The position numbers and the translations under genes were made by a program. The notes under the pieces were generated by a model. The model was not told the DNA's origin and made no database searches. It saw only the letters and a list, made by a program, of their open reading frames with translations. From an uncultured Vibrio sp. (lineage in GTDB: Bacteria > Pseudomonadota > Gammaproteobacteria > Enterobacterales > Vibrionaceae), in contig NZ_OY776223.1 of assembly GCF_963675395.1 (NCBI RefSeq), positions 1 through 64,000 on the forward strand: a stretch of 64,000 nt of DNA, given 5' to 3'. This document shows positions 27,489-37,373 of the stretch, piece after piece; position 1 is the first letter of the stretch; every line of letters begins with the position of its first letter.

Positions 27489-28952
27489 TTATAAAGCTGC
27501 AACAGTCTTACGAGCACCGTTGTCCAATAGGGACTGGTAGGCACTACTTACTGCTTCAATTACTGAAGTATTTTGTCCGAGTTCAGGTGGGAAAATTGCT
27601 TCCACACTCAGTAAAGCGCGAACGACGGAAACATTGAGTCCATGACGATCGCAGATAGTACGAAGTTGCTCAGCCATAGGGTCACGCACATCAATTGGTT
27701 GCTGGAGTTCATCAATGCCTGAAACGTAACGCATCCATCCGGCTATAGCAGTCGCTATCAAGGAGAAATCAGTTCCATTTGCAAGATGGTATTTCAAGCT
27801 TCCACCCATTCTTTGAGGGATTTTTTGGCTACCATCCATAGCAATTTGCCATGTACGGTGCTTAAGACTTGGGTTGGTGAAACGGTCAATGAGAAGCGTC
27901 GCGTACGAATGTAAATCCGTTCCTTGAGGCATGTTGAGAGACGGAGCCTGAGCTTTCATCATCATATTGAATGCCGCTCTGCGGTAGCCCTCATCAGTCA
28001 TAGTATCTGAGATGTGTTCATAGCCACCAAGATAGCCAAGATACGCAAGGAATGAGTGGCTGCCGTTTAGCATTCTCAGTTTCATCTCTTCATATGGCAC
28101 AACATCTTCGACAAATTCTGCCCCTGCAACATCCCAATCTGGTCTTCCCGCGACGAAATTGTCTTCGATGACCCATTGACGGAATGGTTCACAGGCAATA
28201 CCACAAGGATCATCGCAACCAAGAAGAACTGAAATTTCGGCTAGAGTGTCTGGAGTTGCGGCTGGCACAATACGGTCAACCATAGTGCAAGGAAAAGTCA
28301 CGTTGGTTTCAATCCAATCGCGGAATTCAGGATCAAGTAATTGTGCGAATTCGAGAATCGCTGCTTTAGCAACGTGACCATTTTCCTGAACATTGTCACA
28401 AGACATGACGGTAAACGGTGTCAAACCACGATCACGACGAAGTTTAAGTGCTTGAACAATATAGCCAAGAGCAGACTTCGGTGTGTGAGGGCTTTTTAGG
28501 TCAGCTTGAACTAGTGAGTTATTTTTATCCAGCGTACCAGTTGCCGGATCAGCGCAGTAGCCTTTTTCTGTGATGGTCATAGATACAATCGCTACTTGCG
28601 GTTCGGCCATTTTTTCTAACACGGTTTGAACACCGTCCAGTTCTGGGTGAAGTGATTCCGTCACTGAACCGATGACTTTAACATCGGTCTTATCTGCACC
28701 TTTTTCTGCCACCGTGTACAGATGATTTTGTGCGCGTAATGATTCAATCAAATCTTCGCCCCCAAAAAGGTTCACTTCGCAGATTCCCCAATCACTGCCT
28801 GTTTTTTCCAGCATTTCGTTGGTGAATAAAGCCTGATGAGCACGATGAAATGCACCGAACCCCAAATGGACTATGCGGCTTTTTAATGCATTGCGGTCAT
28901 ATTGAGGCAGAGAAACATCAGAATTAAGCGAGGTATTAGCAATATTTTTCAT
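27489..28952 (-). CDS. uxuB: Fructuronate reductase (D-mannonate oxidoreductase)
   Basis: A 487-residue long-chain mannitol-dehydrogenase-family enzyme that reduces D-fructuronate to D-mannonate with NADH. Visible are the nucleotide-binding start [25 protein letters not shown] and the substrate-site [18 protein letters not shown]. The ATG at 28952 (MKNIANTS) has AAAGGAC upstream and gives the usual length. It lies between the TRAP permease and uxaC genes. Confidence 0.93.
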   Translation of the reverse strand: MKNIANTSLNSDVSLPQYDRNALKSRIVHLGFGAFHRAHQALFTNEMLEKTGSDWGICEVNLFGGEDLIESLRAQNHLYTVAEKGADKTDVKVIGSVTESLHPELDGVQTVLEKMAEPQVAIVSMTITEKGYCADPATGTLDKNNSLVQADLKSPHTPKSALGYIVQALKLRRDRGLTPFTVMSCDNVQENGHVAKAAILEFAQLLDPEFRDWIETNVTFPCTMVDRIVPAATPDTLAEISVLLGCDDPCGIACEPFRQWVIEDNFVAGRPDWDVAGAEFVEDVVPYEEMKLRMLNGSHSFLAYLGYLGGYEHISDTMTDEGYRRAAFNMMMKAQAPSLNMPQGTDLHSYATLLIDRFTNPSLKHRTWQIAMDGSQKIPQRMGGSLKYHLANGTDFSLIATAIAGWMRYVSGIDELQQPIDVRDPMAEQLRTICDRHGLNVSVVRALLSVEAIFPPELGQNTSVIEAVSSAYQSLLDNGARKTVAAL

Positions 28953-29014
28953 TTTTCGTCCTTTAAACTTCGTCGGATAGACCACCGACGAAGTGGTGTG
29001 TAATGAATGGGGAG

Positions 29015-30316
29015 TTAGTAGCCTAAAACAAGATTAGGTAAGAATAAGCTCAGTTCAGGGATAAAGGTCACGGCAAGCAGTGCCGCAATCAGAGCACCAT
29101 AAAAAGGGAGCAGCGGCTTAATGACTTTATCAATCGAAATATCAGCAACAGAACAACCGATAAATAGTGCACTACCTACTGGTGGTGTACAGATACCAAT
29201 GGCCAGGTTGAATGTCATCATGATCCCGAAGTGCACGGGATCGATGCCCATATCTAATGCGATAGGAAGGAAAATTGGAGTAAAGATCAGTACAGCCGGC
29301 GTCATATCCATAAAGATCCCGACGATAAGCAAAATCAAATTTATTATTAATAGAATCATCATTGGGTTTTCAGAGATGGAAAGCAGGGCATCTGAGATCA
29401 TATATGGGATATCAGCATTAGCCATTGCCCAAGACATGCCCATTGAAGCCCCAACGAGCAATAAAACAATAGAGGTTGTGACCGCTGACTCAAGAACAAT
29501 TTTTGGGAGCTGAGTCCACTTCACTTCACGGTAGACTAGAACTGCTAGCATAAAGGTATAAACAACGGCTATTGCCGAGGCCTCTGTCGCAGTAAAAATG
29601 CCGCCGATGATGCCTCCCATAATCACGATGATTAGCATTAAAGAAGGCGCAGCTTGTAAGAATGTATTCCACACCGTTGCTAGGGTTGGTTTCTCTGCAA
29701 CAGGATATCCTCTGCGTTTTGCAATAAATCCTGCGATCAGCATAGTGCTCAAACCCATCAAAATACCGGGGATGTAACCGGCTAGAAACAATGCTGCTAT
29801 TGATGTGCCGCCTGATACCAGAGAGAACACGATTAATGTATTGCTCGGTGGAATCAACAAGCCAGACGGGCAAGAGGTGATGTTAACCGCTGCTGAAAAG
29901 TGCTCGTCGTAGCCGTCTTTCTTTTGCAGGGGAGACATCGTGCCACCAACAGCAGCAGCAGAAGCAACGGCTGACCCGGATATTGAACCGAACATCATAT
30001 TTGCCATTACGTTAACATGGGCCAGTGAACCAGGTAAGCGTCCTCCAAGTACTTTAGCGAAGTTAATTAAACGCAGTGCGATTCCGCCCTGGTTCATAAT
30101 ATTTCCCGCCAGAATAAAAAACGGAATAGCCAGCAAAGCGAAGTTATCTAAACCTGCCGCCATGCGTTGTGCAACAACCGCAATAGCGGGTTCTAAAGGT
30201 AGTCCCATCAAAATTGTTGCTAAAGATGAAAGTCCGATTGCAAAAGACACGGGTATACCCAATGTCAATAGCACCGCAAATGTTCCAAATAGGGTCAGTA
30301 TGACTTGCCAATCCAT
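29015..30316 (-). CDS. TRAP transporter large permease (DctM-like)
   Basis: A 433-residue membrane protein with about 12 helices of the DctM family. Family blocks are GIPVSFAIGLSSLATIL, FILAGNIMNQGGIALRLI and CPSGLLIPPSNTLIVFS. With DctQ and DctP it imports an organic acid using the sodium gradient; its operon suggests a hexuronate such as glucuronate. It starts 15 bases after dctQ. Confidence 0.9.
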   Translation of the reverse strand: MDWQVILTLFGTFAVLLTLGIPVSFAIGLSSLATILMGLPLEPAIAVVAQRMAAGLDNFALLAIPFFILAGNIMNQGGIALRLINFAKVLGGRLPGSLAHVNVMANMMFGSISGSAVASAAAVGGTMSPLQKKDGYDEHFSAAVNITSCPSGLLIPPSNTLIVFSLVSGGTSIAALFLAGYIPGILMGLSTMLIAGFIAKRRGYPVAEKPTLATVWNTFLQAAPSLMLIIVIMGGIIGGIFTATEASAIAVVYTFMLAVLVYREVKWTQLPKIVLESAVTTSIVLLLVGASMGMSWAMANADIPYMISDALLSISENPMMILLIINLILLIVGIFMDMTPAVLIFTPIFLPIALDMGIDPVHFGIMMTFNLAIGICTPPVGSALFIGCSVADISIDKVIKPLLPFYGALIAALLAVTFIPELSLFLPNLVLGY

Positions 30317-30331
30317 CGTAGGGTCCTTGTA

Positions 30332-30844
30332 TTAATCAAGTTTAGATTCGGTAGCTAAATTGCGACCACATATAAGTTGCTTCAAATGCTCGTAAGAAAA
30401 TACGGCAGAATAAAAAATCATCAGAGCGCCGCTGACAGGTAGACAGAGATAGATATAGCCCATTTGTAGGTTCAACGCTGGAGTGACTTGGCCTGTTGCC
30501 AATGTTTTTGACGCCAACTGTATACCGCCGTGAACGAGCACTACGTATGAAAACACTGCAATCGCTATTTGGATAAATAGCTGGTTGATGAGCTTTCGTT
30601 TGCCGCTCAGTTTCATTGTTAGTAAGTCAATAGCGAGATGACGCTTGAGACCTGTTGTGTAAGCAGCTCCAATTAGAGCGACCCACATAAAGAGGTAACG
30701 TGCTAATTCATCAGTAATCGTACTGGGTTTGCCAACGATGTAACGTGATATGACTTGCCACACTACGCAGAAAACCAGGAAGGTGGATAGAGATATAGTA
30801 AAGGCAGCTAGTCCTCTGTTAATAAAACCGACCAGTTTGTTCAT
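30332..30844 (-). CDS. TRAP transporter small permease (DctQ-like)
   Basis: A 170-residue membrane protein with four helices. FCVVWQVISRYIVGKPSTIT and DELARYLFMWVALIGAA are typical DctQ segments. It is the first gene of the uronate operon. The ATG at 30844 has AAAGGGA upstream. The UxuR-like operator is 40 bases before it. Confidence 0.88.
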   Translation of the reverse strand: MNKLVGFINRGLAAFTISLSTFLVFCVVWQVISRYIVGKPSTITDELARYLFMWVALIGAAYTTGLKRHLAIDLLTMKLSGKRKLINQLFIQIAIAVFSYVVLVHGGIQLASKTLATGQVTPALNLQMGYIYLCLPVSGALMIFYSAVFSYEHLKQLICGRNLATESKLD

Positions 30845-30883
30845 GTTCAATCCCTTTAATAAAAGATGCCCACGCTCTAATAA

Positions 30884-30895
30884 TTGGTATACCAA
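30884..30895. promoter_or_regulatory. UxuR-like operator before dctQ
   Basis: AATTGGTATACCAAAG contains the palindrome TTGGTATACCAA. This is the known gammaproteobacterial UxuR/ExuR-type site and lies 40 bp upstream of the dctQ start. Confidence 0.75.
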
Positions 30896-30998
30896 AGTGG
30901 GCTCATAGTTACGTATCTTAAATGTAAAACACGTGCTGTAATCGGAAGTGATTATAAGATTGTCAATATATTTTTCACGTGAGCCGCTTCACATTTGG

Positions 30999-31130
30999 AT
31001 TGGTTGACCAATATTAATGGTTTTTATGTGATATTGGTCATTTAATTTGGTATTTTGGTTTGACGATTGGTGTGAATGTACTGATTATTGGTTGCAGAAA
31101 AAACAAACCCTACACAAATGGTAAACCAAT
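30999..31130. promoter_or_regulatory. UxuR-like operators before dctP
   Basis: A perfect site ATTGGTTGACCAAT (30999-31012) and a near-perfect AATGGTAAACCAAT (31117-31130) lie in the divergent dctQ-dctP region. Between them are half-sites (ATTGGTC near 31033 and TTTGGTTTGAC near 31051). The second site is 18 bp before the dctP ATG, a position suited to repression. Confidence 0.75.
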
Positions 31131-31148
31131 AATAAAACGGAGAATGCA

Positions 31149-32132
31149 ATGAACATGCGTAAAACTCTAGTCTTCAGCCTTGTTGGAGCAGCACTGAGTC
31201 TTGGTAGTGTCACTTCTACTTTTGCAGAGACTACTATCAAGTTAAGTCACAACCACCCACGCGATCACGCGGTACATAAAGCGATGAATCAGTTCGCTAA
31301 GGACGTTAAAGAGTTAACTGATGGCGAGGTGAAAATCCGTATTTATCCAGATGCTCAGTTGGGTACACAACGTGAATCTATGGAGTTGATGCAAAATGGT
31401 GCGTTAGATATGGTTAAGAGCAATGCCGCAGAACTAGAAGCTTTTTCTCCTGCCTATTCCGCTTTCAACTTACCTTACCTGTTCAGAGATAAAGCGCATT
31501 ATTACAGTGTTACAGACGGTGAGTTAGGGAGAGAAATTCTTGATTCTTCGGATAAAAGTGGTTTTATAGGTGTAACTTACTACGATGCAGGTGCGCGTAG
31601 TTTCTATACCTCCAAACCAATTAAAACTCCCGAAGATTTGAAAGGGTTAAAAGTTCGTGTTCAGCCTAGTCCTACTGCGATAGCTATGGTTCAGTCTCTT
31701 GGTGGTAGCCCAACCCCTCTGGCATATGGTGAGCTTTATACTGCTTTACAGCAAGGCGTAGTCGATGCGGCGGAAAACAATATTCCATCGTTTAGCCTAA
31801 GTCGCCATAGTGAAGTATCAAAATACTACAGTTTAGATGAGCATACTATGGTTCCTGATGTTCTTGTTATTTCGACTAAAACATATGACAAGTTGACCGT
31901 AGAGCAGCAGGAAGCACTAATGAAAGCAGCCAAAGGTTCATCTGAATTTATGAAGGAGCTTTGGGCAGAATCAGAAGCGAAAGAGCGTTCAAAAGCAGAA
32001 AGTATGGGGGTAACCTTTGTTCAGCCTGACAAAGCTGCTTTTGTCGCTGCCGTTCAACCAATGTACGCAGAGCTAGAGACCAGCAATCCTGAACTCAGCC
32101 AGTTGGTTAAACGTATCCAAGATGTGAAGTAA
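31149..32132 (+). CDS. TRAP transporter solute-binding protein (DctP-like)
   Basis: A 327-residue periplasmic binding protein with a signal peptide ending in TSTFA. The DctP family segments IKLSHNHPRDHAVHKA, RIYPDAQLGTQRES, KVRVQPSPTAIAMVQSLGGSP and GELYTALQQGVVDAAENN are present. The PTPLAYGELY region usually holds the arginine-assisted carboxylate site. It is encoded divergently from its permease genes and is likely specific for a hexuronate. Confidence 0.9.
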   Translation: MNMRKTLVFSLVGAALSLGSVTSTFAETTIKLSHNHPRDHAVHKAMNQFAKDVKELTDGEVKIRIYPDAQLGTQRESMELMQNGALDMVKSNAAELEAFSPAYSAFNLPYLFRDKAHYYSVTDGELGREILDSSDKSGFIGVTYYDAGARSFYTSKPIKTPEDLKGLKVRVQPSPTAIAMVQSLGGSPTPLAYGELYTALQQGVVDAAENNIPSFSLSRHSEVSKYYSLDEHTMVPDVLVISTKTYDKLTVEQQEALMKAAKGSSEFMKELWAESEAKERSKAESMGVTFVQPDKAAFVAAVQPMYAELETSNPELSQLVKRIQDVK

Positions 32133-32186
32133 CTCGTTACTGAATGTCTTTATTACCTAAGGTGTTGTACACAATTTGCATTTAAG

Positions 32187-32198
32187 TAGGTTGACCAA
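32187..32198. promoter_or_regulatory. UxuR-like operator before the GntR gene
   Basis: TAGGTTGACCAA followed by TTTTATTTGGTC lies just upstream of the regulator's start. It suggests negative autoregulation. Confidence 0.6.
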
Positions 32199-32204
32199 TT
32201 TTAT

Positions 32205-33023
32205 TTGGTCGCTATTATGGTGAAAATAGTTATGGACGTATTGAAAAAGATCATCATGATGCCTTTTGAACCCAAACGACCTTACCAAGAAATAGGGTTG
32301 GTACTTAGAAAACAGCTTATTAATGGCCAATATAAGGTCGGAGATAGGCTTCCTCCAGAACGTGATATTGCTGAGCAGTTAGATGTAAGTCGAACGGTGG
32401 TTCGTGAAGCTATCATCATGCTGGAACTGGAGAACTTAGTAGAGGTAAAAAAAGGCTCTGGTGTATATGTCCTTAACATTCCAACCGATTCTGGTTCTCG
32501 TGAGAATGTCATTACTGATGATGTTGGTCCATTTGAGATGCTGCAGGCTAGGCAGTTGCTGGAAAGTAACATTGCTGAGTTCGCTGCCACTCAAGTCACT
32601 CCGGGGGACATCCTGAGAATGCGTGCGGCGCTCGATCTCGAGCGCCAAGAATTCGAAAGTGGTGCCGCTGTGAGTGAAGGAGACGCTAAGTTTCATATGT
32701 GTATTGCCCAAGCAACGCAGAACTCTGTCTTGGTCGATATGTTGAAACACTCGTGGGAACGTCGCGAAAGTAGCCCGATGTGGAAAAAGCTCCATACTCG
32801 TATTAAAGGCATAGACTATCGCGCGGAGTGGGTGGAAGATCACGCCAAAATACTTTCTGCTCTCCAGCGGAAAGACCCAATATCTGCCAAAAATGCAATG
32901 TGGCAACACCTTGAAAATGTTAAACAGTGTTTATTAGAGCTGTCTGACGTTGATGACCCGAATTTCGATGGCTACTTATTTAGTTCTAACCCCGTTGTAT
33001 CTTTAGGGAATGTAAAACGATAA
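32205..33023 (+). CDS. uxuR: GntR/FadR-family regulator of uronate genes (UxuR-like)
   Basis: About 272 residues. The N-terminal winged helix covers roughly 27-95 (GDRLPPERDIAEQLDVSRTV then VREAIIMLELENLVEVKKGS). The FCD-type C-terminal ligand domain has the metal histidines in DAKFHMCIAQATQNS and DHAKILSAL. The best start is uncertain: MMPFEPKRPYQEIGLVLR (32259) or the ATG at 32217 are equally plausible. It lies between dctP and uxuA and most likely represses the surrounding ATTGGTnnACCAAT sites, with fructuronate or glucuronate as inducer, as known for UxuR/ExuR. Confidence 0.8.
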   Translation: MVAIMVKIVMDVLKKIIMMPFEPKRPYQEIGLVLRKQLINGQYKVGDRLPPERDIAEQLDVSRTVVREAIIMLELENLVEVKKGSGVYVLNIPTDSGSRENVITDDVGPFEMLQARQLLESNIAEFAATQVTPGDILRMRAALDLERQEFESGAAVSEGDAKFHMCIAQATQNSVLVDMLKHSWERRESSPMWKKLHTRIKGIDYRAEWVEDHAKILSALQRKDPISAKNAMWQHLENVKQCLLELSDVDDPNFDGYLFSSNPVVSLGNVKR

Positions 33024-33156
33024 ATAAGTTCTATCGAATCGTGGTTCGGTTTGGGCAACTTAATTAAATAGTTGTCTTTAATAAGTCGTTATAGCATTTA
33101 ACTTAAAGCTCATTAGCTTTGAGGTGGTTAAGTGCGTCTTAAAAAAGGTGAGTGTC

Positions 33157-34347
33157 ATGGAACAAACTTGGCGTTGGTATGGCCCAAGCGACCCTGTGTC
33201 TTTGGACGATATTAAACAAGCAGGTGCAACGGGAATTGTAACCGCATTGCATCATATTCCAAATGGAGATGTGTGGAGCAAAGAAGAAATCTTAAAGCGC
33301 AAAGCTATTTTGGACGAAAAAGGTTTCAACTGGTCAGTGGTCGAAAGTGTGCCAGTCCACGAGGAAATTAAAACCCGTTCTGGGAATTATGTCCAATGGA
33401 TCGAGAACTACAAACAGTCGCTTACTAACCTAGCTGAATGTGGTATTGATACGGTGTGTTATAACTTCATGCCCGTGCTTGATTGGACTCGAACTGATTT
33501 GGAATATCAACTTCCTGACGGTTCGAAAGCGTTACGTTTTGATCAAATAGAGTTTGCGGCATTTGAACTCTTTATACTGAAACGTCCAGGAGCTGAATCT
33601 ACATATACTGAAAAAGAGCAAGCTCAAGCTAAAACGTGTTTTGAAAACATGACTCAGGCACAAATTGATAAGTTAACATCAAATATCATCGCTGGTTTAC
33701 CTGGTGCAGAAGAGGGTTATACGCTAGACGAATTCCAAGCTCGTTTGGATACTTACAATGGCATTGATAAAGATAAACTTCGGGAGCATATGGTATTATT
33801 CCTTCAGGAATTAATGCCAATTTGTGAACAATACGGCCTGAAATTAGCTGTTCATCCGGATGATCCTCCGCGCCCAATTCTTGGATTGCCTCGTATTGTT
33901 TCGACCATTGAAGACATTGAAGCGTTGACGACAGCGGTTCCAAGCATGATGAATGGCATTACGATGTGTACAGGTTCTTACGGTGTACGCGGAGACAACG
34001 ATTTAGTGAATATGATTGAGACTTATGGCGATCGTATCTATTTTACTCACCTTCGCTCCACACTCAGAGAAGAAAGTAATCCAATGAGTTTTCATGAAGC
34101 AGCGCATTTGGATGGCGATGTAGATATGTACAACGTCATAAACGCGCTGCTCAAAGAGGAACATCGTCGTGAACAATCGGGAAATGTTCGCTTGATTCCA
34201 ATGCGCCCCGATCACGGTCATCAAATGATTGATGATTTGAAAAAGCAAACTAACCCTGGTTATTCTTGTATTGGTAGATTGAAAGGATTAGCAGAAATTC
34301 GTGGTGTAGAATTAGCATTGAAAAGAGCTTTCTATACGGAAAAATAA
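33157..34347 (+). CDS. uxuA: Mannonate dehydratase
   Basis: A 396-residue TIM-barrel enzyme that dehydrates D-mannonate to 2-keto-3-deoxygluconate, feeding KdgK. Family blocks are [40 protein letters not shown] and [16 protein letters not shown], then YFTHLRST and [11 protein letters not shown]. Metal-binding His, Cys and Asp are present. The ATG at 33157 has AAAAAAGGTG upstream. Confidence 0.95.
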   Translation: MEQTWRWYGPSDPVSLDDIKQAGATGIVTALHHIPNGDVWSKEEILKRKAILDEKGFNWSVVESVPVHEEIKTRSGNYVQWIENYKQSLTNLAECGIDTVCYNFMPVLDWTRTDLEYQLPDGSKALRFDQIEFAAFELFILKRPGAESTYTEKEQAQAKTCFENMTQAQIDKLTSNIIAGLPGAEEGYTLDEFQARLDTYNGIDKDKLREHMVLFLQELMPICEQYGLKLAVHPDDPPRPILGLPRIVSTIEDIEALTTAVPSMMNGITMCTGSYGVRGDNDLVNMIETYGDRIYFTHLRSTLREESNPMSFHEAAHLDGDVDMYNVINALLKEEHRREQSGNVRLIPMRPDHGHQMIDDLKKQTNPGYSCIGRLKGLAEIRGVELALKRAFYTEK

Positions 34348-34394
34348 GTTCTCTCCAGCACTTGCAATACTTTGTTATTTTTAGTCTTTATTTT

Positions 34395-34416
34395 GCCGCC
34401 ATACGGCGGCTTTTTT
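34395..34416 (+). terminator. Terminator after uxuA
   Basis: GCCGCC-ATAC-GGCGGC (34395-34410) is followed by six T residues. It is a strong rho-independent terminator. Confidence 0.9.
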
Positions 34417-34788
34417 ATTGCTAATTTTTAAATTAAGTACTTTATTTATTGGTTAGAAGGTGAATTTAAATTTATCCAAAATAAAGAAGTGCAATAGATA
34501 AAGAATCTTATTTACCTTGATACCTACAGTGTTATTACCAGTAACAGCAACATGATCAACCGATCCGAAATGTACTGCACAATTAAAGCTCTAAACAAGA
34601 TTATGTAACGTGGTGGCGAAGCCAAGGCGACACTTCTTTCACTTTGAATTAGTAGTACGAAGCCCTCTACCAATTTTAACGTATATTCAATGGCTTATAT
34701 GTGGAGGCTTGTAATTGCTTGCTACTGCAATTTTGCACTTGATAATGCTGTGATAGAGGTCTCGGTTATAGATTTATTTATCAGTAAC
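34417..34788. other. Intergenic region before uidA
   Basis: No intact gene is visible. On the minus strand a frame ending at 34453 reads AVHFGSVDHVAVTGNNTVGI and closes KFKFTF, the sort of C-terminus seen in outer-membrane beta-barrels. It could be the tail of a lost porin gene, but the frame is broken by a stop near 34605 and the support is weak. Confidence 0.3.
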
Positions 34789-34802
34789 ATTGGTTGACCA
34801 AT
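34789..34802. promoter_or_regulatory. UxuR-like operator before uidA
   Basis: A perfect ATTGGTTGACCAAT site lies 46 bp upstream of the uidA start. Confidence 0.8.
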
Positions 34803-34848
34803 TGTGGCGAAAGAATAATGAAAGTACAGAATTTGAATAGGAGATTTT

Positions 34849-36690
34849 ATGACTGCCTTTTTGTTCCCGCAAGAAACAATGACTCGTCGTGTTAAAGATA
34901 TAAGCGGCATCTGGCGCTTCAAGCTTGATAAAAGCAATGAAGGTCATCATTGTAACTGGAAAGATGGCTTAACAGATACCATAGATATGGCGGTGCCATC
35001 TAGCTATAACGATATCTTTACTGAAAAAGAGATGCGTGATCACTGTGGAGATGTGTGGTACGAAACTGACGTTATTATCCCATCTGAATGGAAAAATAAA
35101 GATATCTTCGTTCGATTTGGCTCTGCTACGCATAAAGCTACGGTTTGGGTTAATGGTATTGAAGTCATTAGTCATGTTGGCGGATACATGCCGTTTGCAG
35201 GCTTATTAAATGACTGTGTTGATTTTGATAATAAGAACAAGATTGTTGTTGTAGTAAACAACGAATTATCACGCACTACTATTCCATGTGGGCATGTAGA
35301 TGAATACGAAGATGGTGTCAGAGAGGTCAAACCTTGGTTTGACTTTTTCAACTACGCAGGTATTCATCGCCCTGTTAAACTAATGGCATTGCCGAAACAT
35401 CGTTTGAGTGACATCACGGTGGTCACTGATTTTGAGGGTACATTAGGTAAAGTTGATTACACGTTAGAAGCCAACCTACCTGAAGATGCTCAAATAATCG
35501 TAAAACTTTATGATGAAAACGGAACACAAGTTGCTGAAAATATCGGTGCAAAGGGTCAGCTTCGAGTGGAAAATGTACACTTGTGGCAACCAGGCAAAGG
35601 TTATCTGTACACATTAGAAACGTCAATCAAAATAGGCGGTGCAATAGTTGACCAATACCCTTTAGAGGTTGGTATCCGTACAGTGAAAGTTGAGGGTACC
35701 AAATTCCTAATCAATAATGAACCATTCTACTTTAAAGGCTTCGGTAAGCATGAAGACTCTGAACACAGAGGGCGAGGGTACGATCCGGTCGTTAACTTAC
35801 GTGATATGGAGCTAATGGATTGGATTAACGCAAACTCAATGCGTACTTCACACTACCCCTACGCAGAAGAGTTTATGCAGTTAGCTAACCGACGTGGTTT
35901 GGTTGTAATTGATGAAACCCCAGCGGTCGGACAGTGGGATATGATGTTGACAGGCGGCGGGATCGCAGGTGCAGGGGCTGGTGGTAAAGCGGCTGTTGAA
36001 AAGGTTGAATTCTTCTCTAATGAGGACGTCTTCACTGAAGGCATGGCCGCTCATAAGCATGCAATTGAAGAGTTGTTCAAACGTGACAAAAACCATCCTT
36101 GTGTTGTGCTTTGGTCACTGTCTAACGAACCTGATACATCGCAAAAACGTTCTGACGAATACTTCCGAGAGATTTTTGATTTTGCCCGTACGCTAGACCC
36201 ACAAAGTCGTCCACTGACGTTTGTCAATTTCATGAAAGCCCTTTATGGTGACTGCCATGCTCATAAACATGTTGATGTAATCTGTCTAAATCGTTACTAC
36301 GGTTGGTACTTCATGTCAGGACTCGAGATGCGTGATTCTGGTAAAGCTTTTGCGAAAGAACTCGCTGGTTGGGCTACAGAGGGCAAACCAATCATAATTA
36401 CTGAGTACGGTGCAGATACAACGGCGGGTGTACACAAACTACCAAGCGTTCAATGGTCTGAAGAATACCAAGTTGAATACTTAGATCAGCAGCACTTTGC
36501 GTTTGACAGTTGTGAAGCGGTAGTGGGAGAACAAATGTGGAACTTTGCCGATTTCCAAACTTGGGAAGGTATCATTCGTATGGATGGTAATAAAAAAGGT
36601 GCTTTCACCCGGAACCGCCAACCTAAGATGGCAGCCCACCATTTACGTAAACGTTGGGCAAATATTCCTGATTTCCAATTCAAGAAATAA
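34849..36690 (+). CDS. uidA: Beta-glucuronidase, GH2
   Basis: A 613-residue GH2 enzyme that hydrolyses beta-glucuronides to glucuronic acid in the cytoplasm. It has the jelly-roll sugar-binding domain (about 15-185), the immunoglobulin-like domain and the TIM barrel. The acid/base is Glu427 in SLSNEP and the nucleophile Glu519 in ITEYGAD. NKKG at 581-584 is the motif that holds the glucuronate carboxylate in E. coli GusA, which supports the substrate. It has AGGAG upstream and its own UxuR-like site. Confidence 0.95.
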   Translation: MTAFLFPQETMTRRVKDISGIWRFKLDKSNEGHHCNWKDGLTDTIDMAVPSSYNDIFTEKEMRDHCGDVWYETDVIIPSEWKNKDIFVRFGSATHKATVWVNGIEVISHVGGYMPFAGLLNDCVDFDNKNKIVVVVNNELSRTTIPCGHVDEYEDGVREVKPWFDFFNYAGIHRPVKLMALPKHRLSDITVVTDFEGTLGKVDYTLEANLPEDAQIIVKLYDENGTQVAENIGAKGQLRVENVHLWQPGKGYLYTLETSIKIGGAIVDQYPLEVGIRTVKVEGTKFLINNEPFYFKGFGKHEDSEHRGRGYDPVVNLRDMELMDWINANSMRTSHYPYAEEFMQLANRRGLVVIDETPAVGQWDMMLTGGGIAGAGAGGKAAVEKVEFFSNEDVFTEGMAAHKHAIEELFKRDKNHPCVVLWSLSNEPDTSQKRSDEYFREIFDFARTLDPQSRPLTFVNFMKALYGDCHAHKHVDVICLNRYYGWYFMSGLEMRDSGKAFAKELAGWATEGKPIIITEYGADTTAGVHKLPSVQWSEEYQVEYLDQQHFAFDSCEAVVGEQMWNFADFQTWEGIIRMDGNKKGAFTRNRQPKMAAHHLRKRWANIPDFQFKK

Positions 36691-37373
36691 TCTAATACTT
36701 CAATGGACAAGGATGTCCCAATTTTGTCTAAGCTTGCCGTTTAGTAATTATAAAACGCTTTTATATCATAGGCTCATAGTGATTTGAACGTTGGCTCTAT
36801 CTTTACCCTTTACTGCAGTAACGTTAATCATTGTAGAAGAAACTGTTAGTTACGTCCCCAAAACACCTACTTCAATGGGTAGTTATCATCCAGCTTGGCT
36901 TAGCTTGTAGTTAGACTCATGATCAATGCTCCCTTGATTTTTAGCTAAGTCAAAAAGGATAAATAACATGAGTAGGTACAGCTAAGCTCTCACGTATTTT
37001 GAAGTTGTCAAAATTATACTGTTTCTATTTAAGACGTTATAGAACAACGTGTTAAAGAAGTTGGACGGTGCGTTTATGCGTACTGTAGTTAGGGGCCAAC
37101 TTCTTTAGAAATTGGCCGCTAATTCTTCTGGTTGACCAGCTATTGTTTTTATAGCTTATTTCTTTTCGGTGAATTATGAAAGGAGAGTAATGGTGATTAA
37201 TATCAGAAAAAGTGAGGTTGTTATCACTATTTCTGTAAATAAATTGATGGTTGGTTGTTCAATTTGAAGCTTGTCATTCTTTTGGTTGACCAGTTCGTGT
37301 ATATTTGAGCGCAACAACTATTTATTAAAAATACCTGCGCGCAGAAAGCATTGGTGAACAAAAAGGATTTAGG
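36691..37373. promoter_or_regulatory. Long region before the sugar symporter with two operators
   Basis: No gene is seen. CTGGTTGACCAG (37128-37139) and TTGGTTGACCAG (37282-37293) are UxuR-like sites, 245 and 91 bp before the symporter start. A perfect 12-bp inverted repeat, TAAAGAAGTTGG (37053-37064) and CCAACTTCTTTA (37096-37107), surrounds a 31-base loop and could form an RNA hairpin. The first 350 bases show nothing clear. Confidence 0.6.
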
